From Stereum hirsutum FP-91666 SS1 (lineage: Eukaryota > Basidiomycota > Agaricomycetes > Russulales > Stereaceae), in the NCBI RefSeq assembly GCF_000264905.1, contig NW_006763142.1, positions 1,310,760 through 1,374,759 on the forward strand: DNA of 64,000 nt. Reading direction: 5' to 3'. Position 1 is the first letter of the stretch, and each line of letters begins with the position of its first letter. The position numbers and the translations under genes were made by a program. Of the stretch, positions 37,666 to 51,604 are shown piece after piece. Below the pieces are notes generated by a model, which saw only the letters and a program-made list of their open reading frames with translations, was not told where the DNA came from and searched no databases.

Positions 37666-39401
37666 TCTGTACCGGCCGACCACTACGATGTAAGTGTTTT
37701 GGGTAGGATGAAATGGGGTGAAGAGCGGTAGAAAGGAGGGAATAAAGGCCGCGACGTCCAACCAACGTGGTCCAACAATGATCAACTCATATTGTCCGAC
37801 CAACCGATGTTTATGTGTGCTGCCCCATATGCATGAGTATGCGAATGACGGCGTCTGATCGCAGATCTCGATACGACGAACGGAGTTCGTTCATACCCCC
37901 GTGCACTGTGTGGAGTCGGATAAAGCCTCATGGAGACAAGATCAAAGAAATATAAAAGTTACTCGAATTGAGTTTCTGGTGCATCCTTCCCGCAATGGAA
38001 TAGCCTTTCGGAGAAGTCGGAGGCAAAGATGAAAAAATTCAATCGGCGGCCAGGAATTATGCTCGAGCACCTATGGACAATTCGCGACGGTGGTCACCTT
38101 GGTTCTTTCGAATCACCATGGCCTCGAGGCCGGAGATGCCGTCGGGTGCCCAAGAACACTCAAGCCTTCCAAACACGATTCTTGTATGTACGAAGGAACG
38201 GACCGCTAACAGTGCAATCCAACATCCAGCTCAAAGCTTGAAGCTTTCGTCATGGTGAGTCCTGTGCGAGAAGAAAAGTTCTCGAGCAAGGCAGTCAAGT
38301 CAAAATAGAACGCTCTGTCGTCGCTTCTGCATTAGTGCAATTCTGAGGCCATGGTGATGAGAAACTATCAAGGATAACTTGACACATCGTTAGCACAAAC
38401 TTGCTGAGATGAGATGTTGCGAAAACGTCGCCGTCGTGCCAGGACGACATGAAACGTCCGTGGTCTTCGCCCTGACAACCCAAAGAACGTCAATACTTAC
38501 ATCTTCCTCTGATAAAAGTGAAGTTGAAGCTCACCGAGGACCACTCGGTACACAACCTGTCGATAATCAGGATGTAAACACCGTCTGAGCCGACTCGGAG
38601 GTTAGGGGACAGATAGCGGCTTGGAAACAGGGACTTCGAGTATCAATTCAGTACATTGACATCGGGAGACGACCTGGGCACTTGTCCGTGTCAAGGAGAC
38701 AGCGAAAGATATGCTGATGCAGGGCAGCGTTGACAGATCAGAGCAGAAAGAATGTGTGGCAGTTGTGTGCAGTTGTGTGGCGCCCCGTCGACGGGAAATC
38801 CCGGAAGCCTTGCGTAAAAATGTGGCTCGGTCAGGCTCAGACTGAGACTGAGACGATTCTCTGATTTTCCAAGGGCTTTTCACCGACAATTGCTGAGTCT
38901 CTCCTATGCGAAAGCTATATTTGTCGTCAAAATTCACACAGAGCTTGCCACACCCTCTGCAGCTGCATCTCTGCCTGTCTCGACAGCTTTCGGAACGATT
39001 CAAGCACTGCTCACTGGCAGTGGCGCAGCACCTGTGGTTCCAGCGCATTCCTCGACCAAAGCACCGAAGAAGTCTAGCCCTTTAAAGAGATGACGCTTCT
39101 TCGAATTGATGCATAGAATCCGCTGCACGTTCATTGGATGCAGCGCTTACCCTCGCTTACCATGGGATTCTAGGAACATGTGGAGGTGAGAAGGTTGTGT
39201 AACGTACGTGTCAAGGGGCCGTTATTGCAGCATTAACGCTTCGGATAGGGTTGAATATCTCGCTTAACGACCAGCCTTGCCGCATGAGAGAAGAGGTCCA
39301 GCTCTGTCCAGCTCCATTCGACCCGAGGCTGCCAAATAAATACTGGTCTCATGTCGGCACGACTCGTGCCCGTGAACTCTGTTGAGTTCTCTCTAAGGGT
39401 T
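37666..39401. other. Intergenic, ~1.75 kb, no supportable gene
   Basis: Short ORFs on both strands (for example 38602-39048 minus and 38890-39093 plus) show no recognised domain and atypical composition. It may hold the promoter of P450-1. Confidence 0.45.
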
Positions 39402-39407
39402 TATATC
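39402..39407 (+). promoter_or_regulatory. TATA-like element of P450-1
   Basis: TATATCC-type sequence about 70 bp before the ATG at 39475. Confidence 0.4.
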
Positions 39408-39474
39408 CTTCGCGCTCGTCATCTTACCTTCGTTTGCATCTCACTACCCTCTGTGTTTTCCCTCTTTGAATCCC

Positions 39475-41825
39475 ATGCTCGGCCTTCAATCTTTGTCGTC
39501 TTTGCCGCTAGATGAAGTCGGCCGTCTTGATGTGGTTGTCTGTGCTGGGACGGCCCTCGCGCTGGTTGCCCTCTACGTCCGGAATAAAAACAGCTTCCCT
39601 TATCCCCCCGGGCCTAAAGGACTCCCTGTCATTGGGAATGTCCTTGACGTTCCTCCAAAGCGTCAATGGATTCAGTACGCCCAGTGGTCACGCGAGCTCG
39701 GTGTGCCTTTGCGGTCATAGTCTTGAGGACATCAATCTCACGCGGACTGACGATGTATCCTGTAGACTCTCCTATCATCCGCTTGAACATGCTAGGGACG
39801 ACTATGATCATTCTAAATGATCTCGAGACCACCACCGAGTTCTTTGAGAGACGTGGTCTGATATACTCGAACCGGTGTGTTTGCATTTCCATCCTTATTG
39901 TCGCTGGTTCTGAAAGCAACTCCCTGAAGCCCGCGAATGCCCATGCTCAACGAAGCGTGAGTGCCGTAATCATCCCTTTATCCACATGCTGCCTGTCTCA
40001 CACAATTCTCATGTCAGCTGTGGTTTCGGGTGGAACTTCGGTTTCTGCGAGGACATCGAGCAGTGGAAAGTCTGCCGTAAGGAGTTCGACACTCGCTTTC
40101 GCCAGATCACTTCACGACAGTACAGGGAACATGAAGTCGCCATGACCCATGTTCTTCTCGGAAAGCTTCTGAACTCGCCCGAAAGGTTCATGCAGCATCT
40201 TCGCTAGTGAGTTTCAACTCATTTATTTTGCGGATTCTCCTTCGACTCTGAATGTCCCTCGAAGCATGACTGGGTCTCTCATTCTCGATATTGCGTATGG
40301 CATCAAGGTGAAGCCGGAGAACGACGAATACATCGAAATTGCGGAGAAGGGCCAGGAAGGGATGGAGGCATCCGGAGACCCGAACATCATCGATATCCTT
40401 CCCTGGGGTACGTCTTCGATTCTGCCTTCGCACCATGCTTGTTCGTGCTCATTTTAATTTGGTTTAGTTCAACATGTACCTAGCTGGCTGCCGGGAATGC
40501 GATGGAAGAAAAAAGTCGACGTCTGGAAGAGCTGGAGTTTCAAGATGCGCGACACCCCATACGAGTGGGTCAAAGCACAGCTCGTAAGATTGAACTTCAT
40601 CTCCGTCCTTTGTAGTAATGCCAACAGCGTATCATAGGAAAAAGGACTGGCGAAGCCCTCCATTACCACTGATCTCATCGCGAAGTTCGAAAATCAGTTC
40701 ACCGATGCGCGTCGAGAGTACCTGATCAAAAGCACTGCTGCCACAGCCTACTCCGGTACATGCTCTTTCTTGTAAATGTGCGGTACCCTTGGACTGACCG
40801 TATTTCTCTCCCTTAGCTGGCTCTGATACTGTTTGTCGTCGCTCGCGCGTCTTTATTTATTTATTTTCTGACATTCTCTGCGCTATCTCAGACGGTCTCT
40901 GCGTTCAACACTCTTTTCCTCGTCCTTACACTATTCCCGGAAGTCCAAAAACGCGCTCACGCAGAAATCGACCGCGTTGTCGGATCTGAACGTCTGCCTG
41001 AGTTCGCTGACGAGGACAAGCTTCCGTACATCACGGCTATCATCAAGGAGATCTTGCGCTGGGCTGCGTTCGTTCCGTTCGGTATGAATCTACCATTTTC
41101 TCATCGACTTTTCGCACTGTCCCTCATCCGCAACTTTTATGTCGCGTAGCTGTGCCACACATGGCCACTCAGACTGACGTTTATAAGGGGTATATTATCC
41201 CCAAGAATGCTCTCGTCATTGGCAATTCATGGTACGCTCACCTGTCTCATCTCTTCTCGTCCGTGATCGCTGGTAGATGACCAATTGTCTTTACTGTAGG
41301 GCCATTCTTCACGACCCGGTCGTATACCCCGATCCGGAGTCATTCAACCCATCTCGCTTCCTCACATCTGATGGCCTGAAGATCAATCCCGACGTTCAGG
41401 ACCCAGAAGTTGCCTTCGGTTACGGTCGTCGTATCTGCCCTGTAAGTCTATAGCATCCAGTTATGCATCTCAAGCTTCGGCTTTCGCCCGTGAGAATTGA
41501 CGGATATATTTACGAACTCGTTATTGCGGCGTGATTAGGGTCGCTTCATGGCGTTGGACTCAATGTGGATCTCGACTGCCTGCATTCTCGCCATGTTCAA
41601 CATCGGCAGGGCTGTAGGAAACAATGGAAAGGTCATTCCCTTACCCGAAGAACTCTTCAATTCAGGTCTGGTGACGTGAGTTAAAATTTTCTTTTCTCGT
41701 TGTTGGCACATTGCTGACTATCGGTCGTGCACGCTTTCAGGCATCCTACACCCTTCAAGTGCTCCATTACCCCTCGTTCAGAAAATGCCGCGCGTTTGAT
41801 TCAGGCTTTGGGTGAAGTGCACTGA
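39475..41825 (+). CDS. Cytochrome P450 monooxygenase, array member 1
   Basis: Thirteen exons (39475-39700, 39766-39874, 39930-39956, 40018-40206, 40265-40407, 40468-40583, 40638-40755, 40817-40830, 40892-41081, 41150-41231, 41300-41441, 41539-41675, 41741-41825) give 525 residues. It has an N-terminal membrane anchor (~18-38), the hinge YPPGPKGLPVIGN, I-helix AGSDT (310-314), ExxR as E367-ILR, and the heme loop FGYGRRICPG with Cys451. It resembles fungal P450s annotated as O-methylsterigmatocystin-oxidoreductase-like; the CYP family cannot be assigned by eye. An upstream in-frame TTG codon is not the start. Expected substrate: an unknown aromatic or secondary metabolite. ER membrane, reductase-dependent. 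Confidence 0.95.
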
Positions 41826-42162
41826 TCACTCAGTCGTGTCCTGTCTTCTCGTTCGACTGTTTCTTTGTCCTCAGTATCTGCACATCTATGCACACTATCG
41901 CTATATCCAATGGTACATATTTTGATATGATGGTTGTCCTCGTGCGGAAGACGTACGGCGTAGCCAGCGCAGTGCTCACTTGAGCCATTGTAAGTTTACA
42001 TGCCCTATAACTATTGCCAGCCAGCAGATTCTTGGCTTGAACGTCTGGATGCATTCTCCTATCGTCTGTATGTACCGCTACCGCGACAGCTTAGTGGCCA
42101 TTCAATACTTATACGTCGAAGTTCTAGCCTACGACATGTCATTTCTCCGTGTCTACAGCGAC

Positions 42163-44643
42163 TCAGGCATCTTGGGTGACCCCGACCGCGCGAATGAGCT
42201 TCACACTAGCCTCCGACCTCGGGGTAATGGAGCAGGGAAACGGCGCAGGATGCCTTTGTAGTACCAGCAATAAACACGGGGCCACCGTTCAGCCGCTGTG
42301 CTTCCAGGGATAGTGGTAGATGGAAGAAGGGCTCACGAGACGATGCCTAAAGTGAATAGCTCCTCTGGCATTGGAAGTAATACTCCATCGTCGTCCACCT
42401 TCCTCTTGATATTGAACATGGCTAATACGCAGGCAGTTGTTATCCATAATGACTCGAGCGAAAGGAAGCGGCCCTAGAAATTTTCATACAATGCCATCAC
42501 CGAGACAGGTCACAGCAAACATGGATATAGATCGTCCCAATGGAAGAAGTCAAAGTCGGCAGGCAGAGATAAAAAGGAGTTGCTTGTCGACTCACGGGAC
42601 ACAGGCGTCGGCCAAAGCCAAACACGGCCTCGGGGTCACGGACGTTGGGATCAATTTTTGTACCGTCAGGTGTAAGAAACCTTGACGGGTTGAAGTCGTC
42701 CGGGTTGAAATAGGCTGCTGGATCACGGAGGATGGCCCTAGTAGGGTGGAGGAAGGGATAACATCATCACTGGGATGGCCCTTAATCAGATGCAAAGTCG
42801 TGAACGCAACGTACCAGGAGTTCGCGAGAACTGTGGCGCCTTTCGGGATGTAGTACCCATTGTAGATCTCCGCTGAAGTAGCGCAATGTGGCATCCCTGT
42901 GTCATCGTCGTCGCAGCCCAAGTACGTGAGCAGAAGGCATAGCACAAGATGAGAGCAAGCGATAAATCGAAGAATTCAGTGCGCACCCAGCGGTAAGGGA
43001 GGAGCCCAACGCAGGATTTCTTTGACGATGGCTGTAATGTAAGGTAGATTATCCTGGTCAAAGAGTTCAGGCACACGGTTTGAGCCCACGACACGGTCAA
43101 TCTCCTCATGTGCTCGACGTTGAACGTCGGGAAACAAGGCCATGACAAGAAACAGCGTATTGAGGGCGGAAACGGACTTTGAGCAGCGAAGCGAAGGTGA
43201 GGTACGCCAAATTTCTTGAGGCAAGGGGAAGACCGACCGTGTCAGATCCAGCTAGAGAGTAATGTTACTATTCAGACGAAAGGTGGAACATCACCGGACA
43301 AGGACTCAACCAGACTGTGACACGTACCAGCGTACACCGTCCCAGAAATGCTCTTGATGATATATTCCCGATGCTCGCAAGATGTGTCGATCATCTCGTC
43401 ATCGAACCTAGAAATGAGATCCGTGGCCACACAAGGTTTTGCCAAACCTCTGCTCTGTTTCGTAAAGTTGATCGATGACCTTTGCGACAGAATCCAGAGA
43501 CGAACGAGAATATACTGACGAGTTGTTCCTTGACCCATTCGTACGGAACATCAGACATTTGCAGGACCTGACTCTTCAAAGTGTCCACCTTCATCTTCCA
43601 CCACATCCCGGGTATCCAACTCGGAATATGTTGAACTACAGCGTCACGACGGAAAGGGACGAATTGGGCTTAATGAGAAATATGGTGATGAGGACTTGAT
43701 ATACGCACCCCACGGGAGAATGTCGATGATGCTCATATTCGTGCATTTTTCAATCCCCCTGAGTGCCCTATCCGCAATACCAATGAACTCGTCACCTTCT
43801 GGTTGAGCATGTATACCGTATGCGATGTCGATAATCATAGACCCTGTCACGCTTGGGAACATGACTCAAACAAAGGCAGGAACGAAGTGACTTGGTCGTG
43901 AACTTACTAGTGGATATGATGCACAAACCGCTCAGGGGAATCTAGCAGTCTGGTGAGGAGTGAGCGAGCCATGGACAGTTGAGACTCCCTATACCGCATC
44001 ATTCCGGCTTTGCGAAAGAATGGATCAAAATAGCGACGGCAAATCTTCCAGTCCTCCATGTTGTTAGTCAAGGGGAAGGCCCAACCGAGCCCACATCTAG
44101 AACACCAATATTCAGTTCTTGTAGGTTGTAAGAAAGAATAACAGCTTACGCTTCTGCCATCATTGGAAATCGGGGACTTAGAACAGACACCGTCAGAAGA
44201 GATAAGTACTCGCAGAGTCAGAGCACACACCGGTTCGAGTATACGGATCCTCGCTTCTCAAGCAAATCAACGGAAGAATTGAGATCATTGAGTACGACCA
44301 TAGTCATTCCCATCATATTCAGCCCAATCACGGGGGAGTCTGAAGGTGAAAGCCATCGGGCTATGATCAGGTTCATTTATCCCTTTTGAGAGCGTATGTA
44401 CTAGGATAGTGACATACCCATCTTACGAGACCAATCCCTAAATGCAATCCAAGGGTTTGTCCGCGGCATGTCGAGGACGTTCCCAATGACAGGAAGTCCC
44501 TTCGGTCCAGGAGGATACGTGTACGTCTTTCGTTGCCTATAATACAACGCGAGGAGAACCATCGCGCCGCCTGCACAGATGCCAGCATCCATGGCAGTGA
44601 CTCTAGAAAGAGAAAGGAGAAGTGAAAGGAATATATCGAACAT
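42163..44643 (-). CDS. Cytochrome P450 monooxygenase, array member 2
   Basis: Starts MFDIFLSLLLSL at 44643 and ends at 42163 with VGVTQDA. Same 13-exon plan as member 1. Seen: anchor segment, YPPGPKGLPVIGN, CGLGWAFPL, I-helix AGSDT, KEILRW, and the heme loop FGFGRRLCPG with the cysteine present. The final exons encode KRKVDDDG and CSITPRSEASVKL. Tail to tail with member 1 (337-bp gap) and head to head with member 3 (1.66 kb). No frame break was seen in the exons I read. Confidence 0.9.
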
Positions 44644-46300
44644 TTCTTCTCGGCGAAGGATGGGTGACTGTGACGACCCGAAACGAGGTGTGAAAAGGCT
44701 CTGAGTCCAGCTTATCGAGACAAGTCATCTAGCACTATAAGTGGATGTCGCATGAGAGGATTTGTACGTACGTCGTATCAGAAGCCATTGTATACATTCA
44801 ATACTTGAATCATGCGGTGTGGTGCGGTAGTTCTCACTTGACATTGTGTGGGACCAACGTAGTACCCGCCGGAGGGTAAAGTGCTGCGAACGCGATCTTG
44901 TGTCATGAAGCGATGCCAGCATCAGCACCCCTGGAGAAGCGCAGCCGTGAATAAGTCGAATGTGACTTGTTTGTCTGTCCATCATAGTGCATGATTCCCA
45001 AAAAATCATGGTGGACTTGGAACAAAGTCGAGCATATAGCGATGGTTCAAATGAGCTCTACAGCCCTCAGTCAATCAGTCAACCTATCAGGTCAATTCGA
45101 TAGAATTGCCTACGGAGGATCTGACGATGATTAGAAGCACCATGAATGTGATAGTTAGGGGAAGATCATCATTCATCACTCCAACCAATATGGGACTACC
45201 ACTTCTGAAAGAACAAGTACAACCGAGTCAAGCTAGTAATACATGTTGGAACTTGGTAACTTACTGTCGCTCCGACAGTGTTCGGCCATAAAGGGCTGAA
45301 AAAAGCCGGTCATTGATGGAGTCGTGGCGTTCGCTCGAGCCTTGGTGAAAAAGTAAAGCAAAATACACAGTCGAGCTAAGGGAGAGACGAGAACAAGACG
45401 AGAAGGTTGTGATCTCTCAGACGCATCCGGGAACCGCCGGTAAGCGGATGTGATCTCCTGAAAGGGTTTGTTCAATCCTGAATGATTCCTGATTCCTTCA
45501 ATGTCCGCAGACCATATCAGAACTTTACCAACGTCACTGTTTGGCTACGTCGTCCATTCGGCCGCAATACGGACATCTCTTTGTCCGTGCTCATTGAATC
45601 CCGAGACGAGGCATCCCACGAACTTCTCTACTCGTGGAATCAAACTGTTTGGTCACTCTTTTTTGATCAGATTGAACGTCTGCGCTCGCTGCGCCGAGTT
45701 ATCAGCTCATGTTTTTCTGACTCACGATACATTCATGCACCAGCGTGGGCTTTGGTTGTACGTGAATCAGACAAAGCCATATGAAGTCTTTTAATGGCAA
45801 ATATTCATCTCTCTCACCGATGTCTGATCCTTCGTTGGAGAAGTACAGATGTCCGGTCCAGGACGCGCAGCCTGTTACAAGCTATGTACACCGGGACGGG
45901 TAATTCAAGCTTGTCTCGAGTGATCTTTATGGCTATCGGTGATTGGTCCGATGAACGCACATCTTCGATTGGCTCTTGTTACTCTAATGCAGACAGAGGC
46001 TTCCGTACGAGAGACACCATATATTTTTCTCCACTCGTTATGTATCAGCCATCACCGCTGCACATTGGGTGCTGACGATTAGTGCCACCCTTAGGTCTGC
46101 TGCGATATGTCACTCACACGAAGTGCCATTTCGGACCAAACCCCACGGGGGATATACCGATACATCCAGTCTTTTATTTCTGATTGGGTATGCTTTATGG
46201 TTACTTATACTTATAAGAGCCAGCCGGGCCAGGCTGTTCATTTACTGTCGTCCTCGGCGTCTTCTTCTCCATCTCCCGGTCAGCAAAAGATCAGCATCAT
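44644..46300. other. Divergent promoter region between P450-2 and P450-3
   Basis: 1.66 kb between two start codons. Short ORFs only; no gene recognised. A shared bidirectional control region is possible but not shown. Confidence 0.45.
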
Positions 46301-48705
46301 ATGCTTGACATGTCCCTTCGACCTCTTTCATCGCCGAGTTTGTTCACCCGCGCGGATGTTGGCGTCTTCGTCGTAGCGGCGACCGTTCTCTTTGCTGTTT
46401 ATCTCAAGCAACGAAACAGAGACCCCTATCCTCCTGGACCCAAGGGCCTCCCGATCATAGGGAACATACTCGACATACCGGAAAAGAAGCCATGGGTGGC
46501 GTACAGGGACTGGTCGCGTAAGATGGGTAGGTTATTCTACGTGATGTGTGGCCGTACCGGCTGACCACCCTTGCTATTAGACTCTCCCATCATCCGGTTG
46601 AACGCGATGGGTACTACGATAATTGTGGTGAATGACCGCGAGACTGCCATTGACCTGTTCGAGAAACGAGGTGCGGTGTATTCGGATCGGTGTGTAGCTT
46701 GATCAAACTCATTTTGAGTTTCATTGCTCAGTTCTTATGTTTAAAGCCCCCGTATGCCGATGATGAACGAAGCGTAAGTTGTCCTTATCCCAACTTTATC
46801 CGTCAGGTCTCTCACTCGGCAAACTAACCCAAAATGTTGATATCACCTGTCCAGCTGTGGGTTCGCGTTCAACTTCGCATTGATCAACGATGCCCACCAA
46901 TGGAAGATGTCTCGCCGCGGATTCGACATGTTCTTCCGCAAAGCAAACGTTCAGCAGTTTCGGGAGCATGAGATGGCCATGATTCGTTCACTGTTGACCA
47001 GGCTACTAGATTCTCCTGAGCGCTACGTTCATCATATTCACTAGTCAGTTGTCCAGGTTTATGCCGAGCTTGAGATACCCTCTGACGTGCTCTTCCAAGT
47101 ATGACAGCATCTATGATTGTCGATATTACATATGGCATTCAGGCCAAGCCGGAGGATGACCATTTCATCGAAATCGCAGAAACGGCCCTCAGAGGACTCG
47201 AAAAATCCACCAATACGAGTATCATTGATATACTCCCTTGGGGTATGTGCCAGTCTTCATCACTTCCGATTCCGTGCTCATAATTTCTCGCTTTGACCCA
47301 TTTCTACGCCATAGTTCAACATGTGCCCAGCTGGCTACCCGGGATGGGGTGGAAGAAGAAAGTAGACATATTGAAGAAACAGACCTTGCAGATGGCCGAT
47401 GTGCCATATGCATGGGTTAAGAATCAACTTGTCAGTCGTTTTAACCGACATCTCACTAAGTACCAATAATTTATCGAGAGTGTTTATCATATAGGAGAGA
47501 GGTCTCGCGAAGCCTTGTGTGGTAACGGACCTAGTTTCAAGGCTCGAGGAGGAGATAAGCGACCATTCCGAACGAGAGTACACTATCAAGAGTATTGCTG
47601 GTACTGTGTACGCTGGTACGTGTTCCCACATTGCACCAATCTACTCTACGCTCTGCTGAGTTACCGATATCATACTTATAGCCGGCGCTGACACAGTTTG
47701 TCTTAATCGTTCTCTTTGATTTATGGTGTTCTTGACGGTAGATATGCATCAGACTGTTTCCGCTCTTCACTCCCTCTTCCTTGCAATGACCCTATTCCCC
47801 GAGGTTCAAAAACATGCACAAGCAGAGATCGACCGCGTCGTGGGATCAGAGCGCATGGCTGAGTTCGCTGACCAGGATAATCTTCCTTATATCACGGCTG
47901 TCATGAAGGAAGTCCTACGCTGGGCCGCTCCGACCCCGTTAGGCGAGTGATTCATTGTCTCTGGTACTCTCGCTCATACTCAACTTCGACGAATATGATT
48001 GCACTTTACAATTTTACAGCTGTTCCCCATGCGTCCGCTAAGGAAGACAGCTACAAAGGATATTATATTCCCAAAGGCGCTATCGTTTTCGGCAACTCTT
48101 GGTCTGTGGTGTTTATATGGTTGCATAGTGTGGAGGTCACTAAGCTTTGGTTTTGTATCTCAATCATTCAGGGCCATGCTCCATGATCCAGCCACTTATC
48201 CTGATCCTGAAGAGTTCAGACCATCAAGATTCCTTACCTCTGACGGCGTGCTTGATCCCGCAGTTCCGGACCCCGAAGTCACGTTTGGCTTTGGACGTCA
48301 TTTGTGTCCCGTAAGCCACTGCCCTCTATTATATCCGCAAATTGTGAAGACTGAACTGAAAGTCCTCTAAAACTCCGTATTTACGTTCCGTGTCTGACAT
48401 TATAGGGTAGGTTCATGGCCCTTGAGTCCATGTGGATCACGATGGCCTGCATCCTAGCTATGTTCAATATTGAAAGGACGAAAGGTGACGATGGAAGATT
48501 CCTTTCGATGCCAGAGGAGTTGTTCGCTTCGGGGATTATGCAGTGAGCTTCCATTTTCATCAAGTTATCGGTTTTTTCTGCTTCAACTCACAGACAATCT
48601 ATTTCCCATCCACTCACGTCGTGTTTCTTGGACAGGCAACCCAATCCATTCCCATGCACTATCACCCCGAGATCAGATGCCAATGCAAAGCTCATTTGTA
48701 TTTAG
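46301..48705 (+). CDS. Cytochrome P450 monooxygenase, array member 3
   Basis: Starts MLDMSLRPLSSP at 46301; ends CTITPRSDANAKLICI at 48705. Seen: anchor segment, YPPGPKGLPIIGN, CGFAFNFAL, the 14-nt micro-exon encoding I-helix AGADT, KEVLRW (ExxR), VPHASAKEDSYKGYYIP, and the heme loop FGFGRHLCPG. The heme cysteine is present, and the usual Arg two residues before it is His, as in some functional P450 families. Intron positions match the other members. It is one of only two array members on the plus strand. Confidence 0.9.
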
Positions 48706-49133
48706 TGACTAGGGGATTGAGCGATCGGGTGGTGGACGGGTGGCGTCGACCGTTGCTCCTTGCGTTAGTCACTCCGTACATCTTCTGCGCTCTCTCTTTG
48801 AGTATACATTCTTATATAGTCTGAGCCCAGCTTGATGTAGAGCGCCTTACGAGTCCTCGGATGTATTGCAGACGATATTGGTGACCCCGTATGATTTGGG
48901 CTATGTATGTGTGGTGTCTAGCGCATGAGCATGTTGTTATATATTTGGATTTACAGCGTCTGAAGATAGCCGGCCACTGCTGCGAACGACGGGTTGGTCA
49001 TGACAAGAGCAGAAAAACGGCTGTTTGCTATTTGAGTGGCGTCAGTTGAACAGCGATGTATTCCATTCATCTATTTCCGTCTCTCCATTATCGACGCATT
49101 TGAACATCGACTGTCATGGACTACATAGACCGC
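48706..49133. other. Convergent spacer between P450-3 and P450-4
   Basis: 428 bp between two stop codons; no gene or repeat recognised. Confidence 0.5.
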
Positions 49134-51604
49134 TCAAAGGAGCTTCACACTAGCCTCCGACCGCGGGGTGATAGAGCAGGAAAATGGCGTAGGATGCCTG
49201 CGTAGTACCAACGTAGGTGGAACATCGACGATCAGTAGTCATGCTCCTGTTGCTTAGGGTCTGAGAGTGGCTCACGAGACTATTCCCAAAGTGTAGAGCT
49301 TGTCTGGCATTGGAATCAATTTTCCATCGTCTCCTACCTTCCTCTTGATGTCGAACGTGGCCAACACGCAAGCGGTCGTTATCCACAGGGACTCGGATGC
49401 GAGGAAGCGGCCCTTGAATACGACATAGCGCCAATCAACGAAACATCATAGCAGACACGGGCATAGAAAATCCCAATGGAAGGCATCTGAATTAGTGATA
49501 GAGAATGGAAGACGAATTACTGATCGACTCACAGGACAGAGTCGTCGACCAAACCCAAATACGGCCTCGGGGTCACGGACGGTAGGATTAATCCCAGTGC
49601 CATCAGGGGTCAGAAATCGTGATGGATTGAAGTTCTCTGGGTCAGTATATGCCTCTGGATCACGAAGGATAGCCCTTGGAAGACAGTAAGTAAGTTAGTT
49701 ATCTAGACAAGATGATCTCAGAAAATCTAAGGCGAAAAAGACAACCTACCAACAGTTCGAGAGCAACATGGCGCCCTTCGGAATGTAGCACCCGTTATAG
49801 ATGTCTGATGTAGTAGAAGAATGTGGTATACCTGCATAATTGCCACAGCAGTTGAGTATGTGAGCAAACGTCGTACGCTAGAGCGAGGAAGATCAAAGTA
49901 TCAAAGAGTAGATTTGATGCTCACCAAGCGGAAAAGGAGGAGCCCAGCGTAAGATTTCTTTGACGATAGCTGTGATGTAGGGAAGATTCTCTTGATCGGA
50001 AAACTCAGGAAGACGCTTTGAGCCCACGACACGGTCAATCTCCTCGTGGGCTCGGCGTTGAACGTCGGGGAAAAGGGTCATGACAAGAAAGACTGAGTTG
50101 ATGACGGAGACTGTCTTTGAGCGTTGAGGGTGAGAGCGTGTTCTCTATTCAAAAATTTAGGTGACAGGGAGAATACGTACCGTGTCAGAACCACCTACAT
50201 AATGACCACACTATTCAGATGATGATAGAACGACGGCAAAATATCTTAAATCTGAGGCTCGAACACGTACCAGCATACACCGTACCAGCGACACTTTTTA
50301 TAGTGTCCTCTGGACGAGGAGAGTCGATCGCTCCATTATCAAACCTTGAGATGAGATCTGTCGCAATGCAAGGCTTCGCAGAGCCATTTTTCTGTCGGGT
50401 CAAACTGTTGGATGGCGGATGACAGACCACAAATCAACGAATAACGACTGACCAGTTGTTCTGTGATCCACTCATATGGCGCGTCTCGCATCCGCAATAC
50501 TTGGCTCTTCAAGACGTCTACCTTCTTCTTCCACCACATGCCGGGGATCCAGCTCGGGATATGTTGAACTGCCAGCGAACACGAACGGCGACAATGAGTT
50601 GGATGTAAAAATGATATGATTGTAATGGTTAAAAGTACGTACTCCAAGGGAGTAAATCGATGATGCTCATGTTGTCACATGCTTCCACTCCTCTGAGTGC
50701 CTTATCTGCAGTCTCGATGAACTCGTCGTTTTCAGACTTTGTTTGGATACCGTATGAGATGTCGAGCATCAAAGATCCTGTCACACTTGGAGAAAAAAGC
50801 GATGAGTTATGACAAGGACTTTGACTCGGACTCACAGAAAATTGATTCGGACGCGAACTTACTGGTGAACATGATGCATAAATCGCTCAGGAGAATCAAG
50901 AAGCCGCATCAAAAGCGAACGAGCCATAGAGAGCTGAAGTTCCCTGTATTGCAGCACCTCGCTTTTGCGAAAGAAAGGATCAAAGCAACGACGAGAGAGC
51001 TTCCAGTGTTCAACATCGTTAGACAAAGGAAAGCCCCACCCAAGTCCACATCTAGAGTACAAAACCTTCTGAGAAATGCGAATAACTATCGAAGGAGAAC
51101 AACTTACGCTTCGCCTATCATAGCAAAACGTGGGCTTGTAACAGAACACGTCAGGGGAAGAAAACAGGCTCATCTAGACCATACTACATACCGGATTGAG
51201 TACATGGCTCCTCGTTTCTCATAGAGGTCGACCGAAGTCTTGAGATCATTGAGCACAATCATAACGGTGCCCATCAGGTTTAAGCAAACGATAGGAGAGC
51301 CTGACGAGGAGAGTCATCAGGCCTTAATTAGCCTTGTTCTTCGGTCTCGAAATCACATGTACTATGAGGAGTGCTCACCTATCTCGCAGGACCAGTTTCT
51401 GAACGCAACCCATGGCTCTATCGCCGGCATATCGAGGATGTTCCCAATGACAGGTAGGCCCTTCGGCCCAGGAGGATAGGGGTAGCTCTTTCGTTGCTTT
51501 AAATAAAGCGCAGTTGCGATAACCGCGCACCCAGCACACAGCCCGGCGTCCACAAAGGTCATTCCAGCAGGAGACGGAAGGGGTAAGACGGAGATATCGA
51601 ACAT
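49134..51604 (-). CDS. Cytochrome P450 monooxygenase, array member 4
   Basis: Starts MFDISVLPLPSPAG at 51604; ends CSITPRSEASVKLL at 49134. Seen: anchor segment, YPPGPKGLPVIGN, CGLGWGFPL, VTGSLMLDISYGI, I-helix GGSDT, KEILRW, NGCYIPKGAMLL, and the heme loop FGFGRRLCPG with the cysteine present. It is close to members 2 and 5 in sequence (same MFDI start, same GGSDT as member 5), suggesting that these arose last. The C-terminus is shorter than in members 2, 5 and 6. Confidence 0.9.

Noticed and set aside
38602..39048. 148-codon minus-strand ORF
   Set aside because: Low-similarity, Arg/Ser/Cys-rich translation without domain or gene structure.
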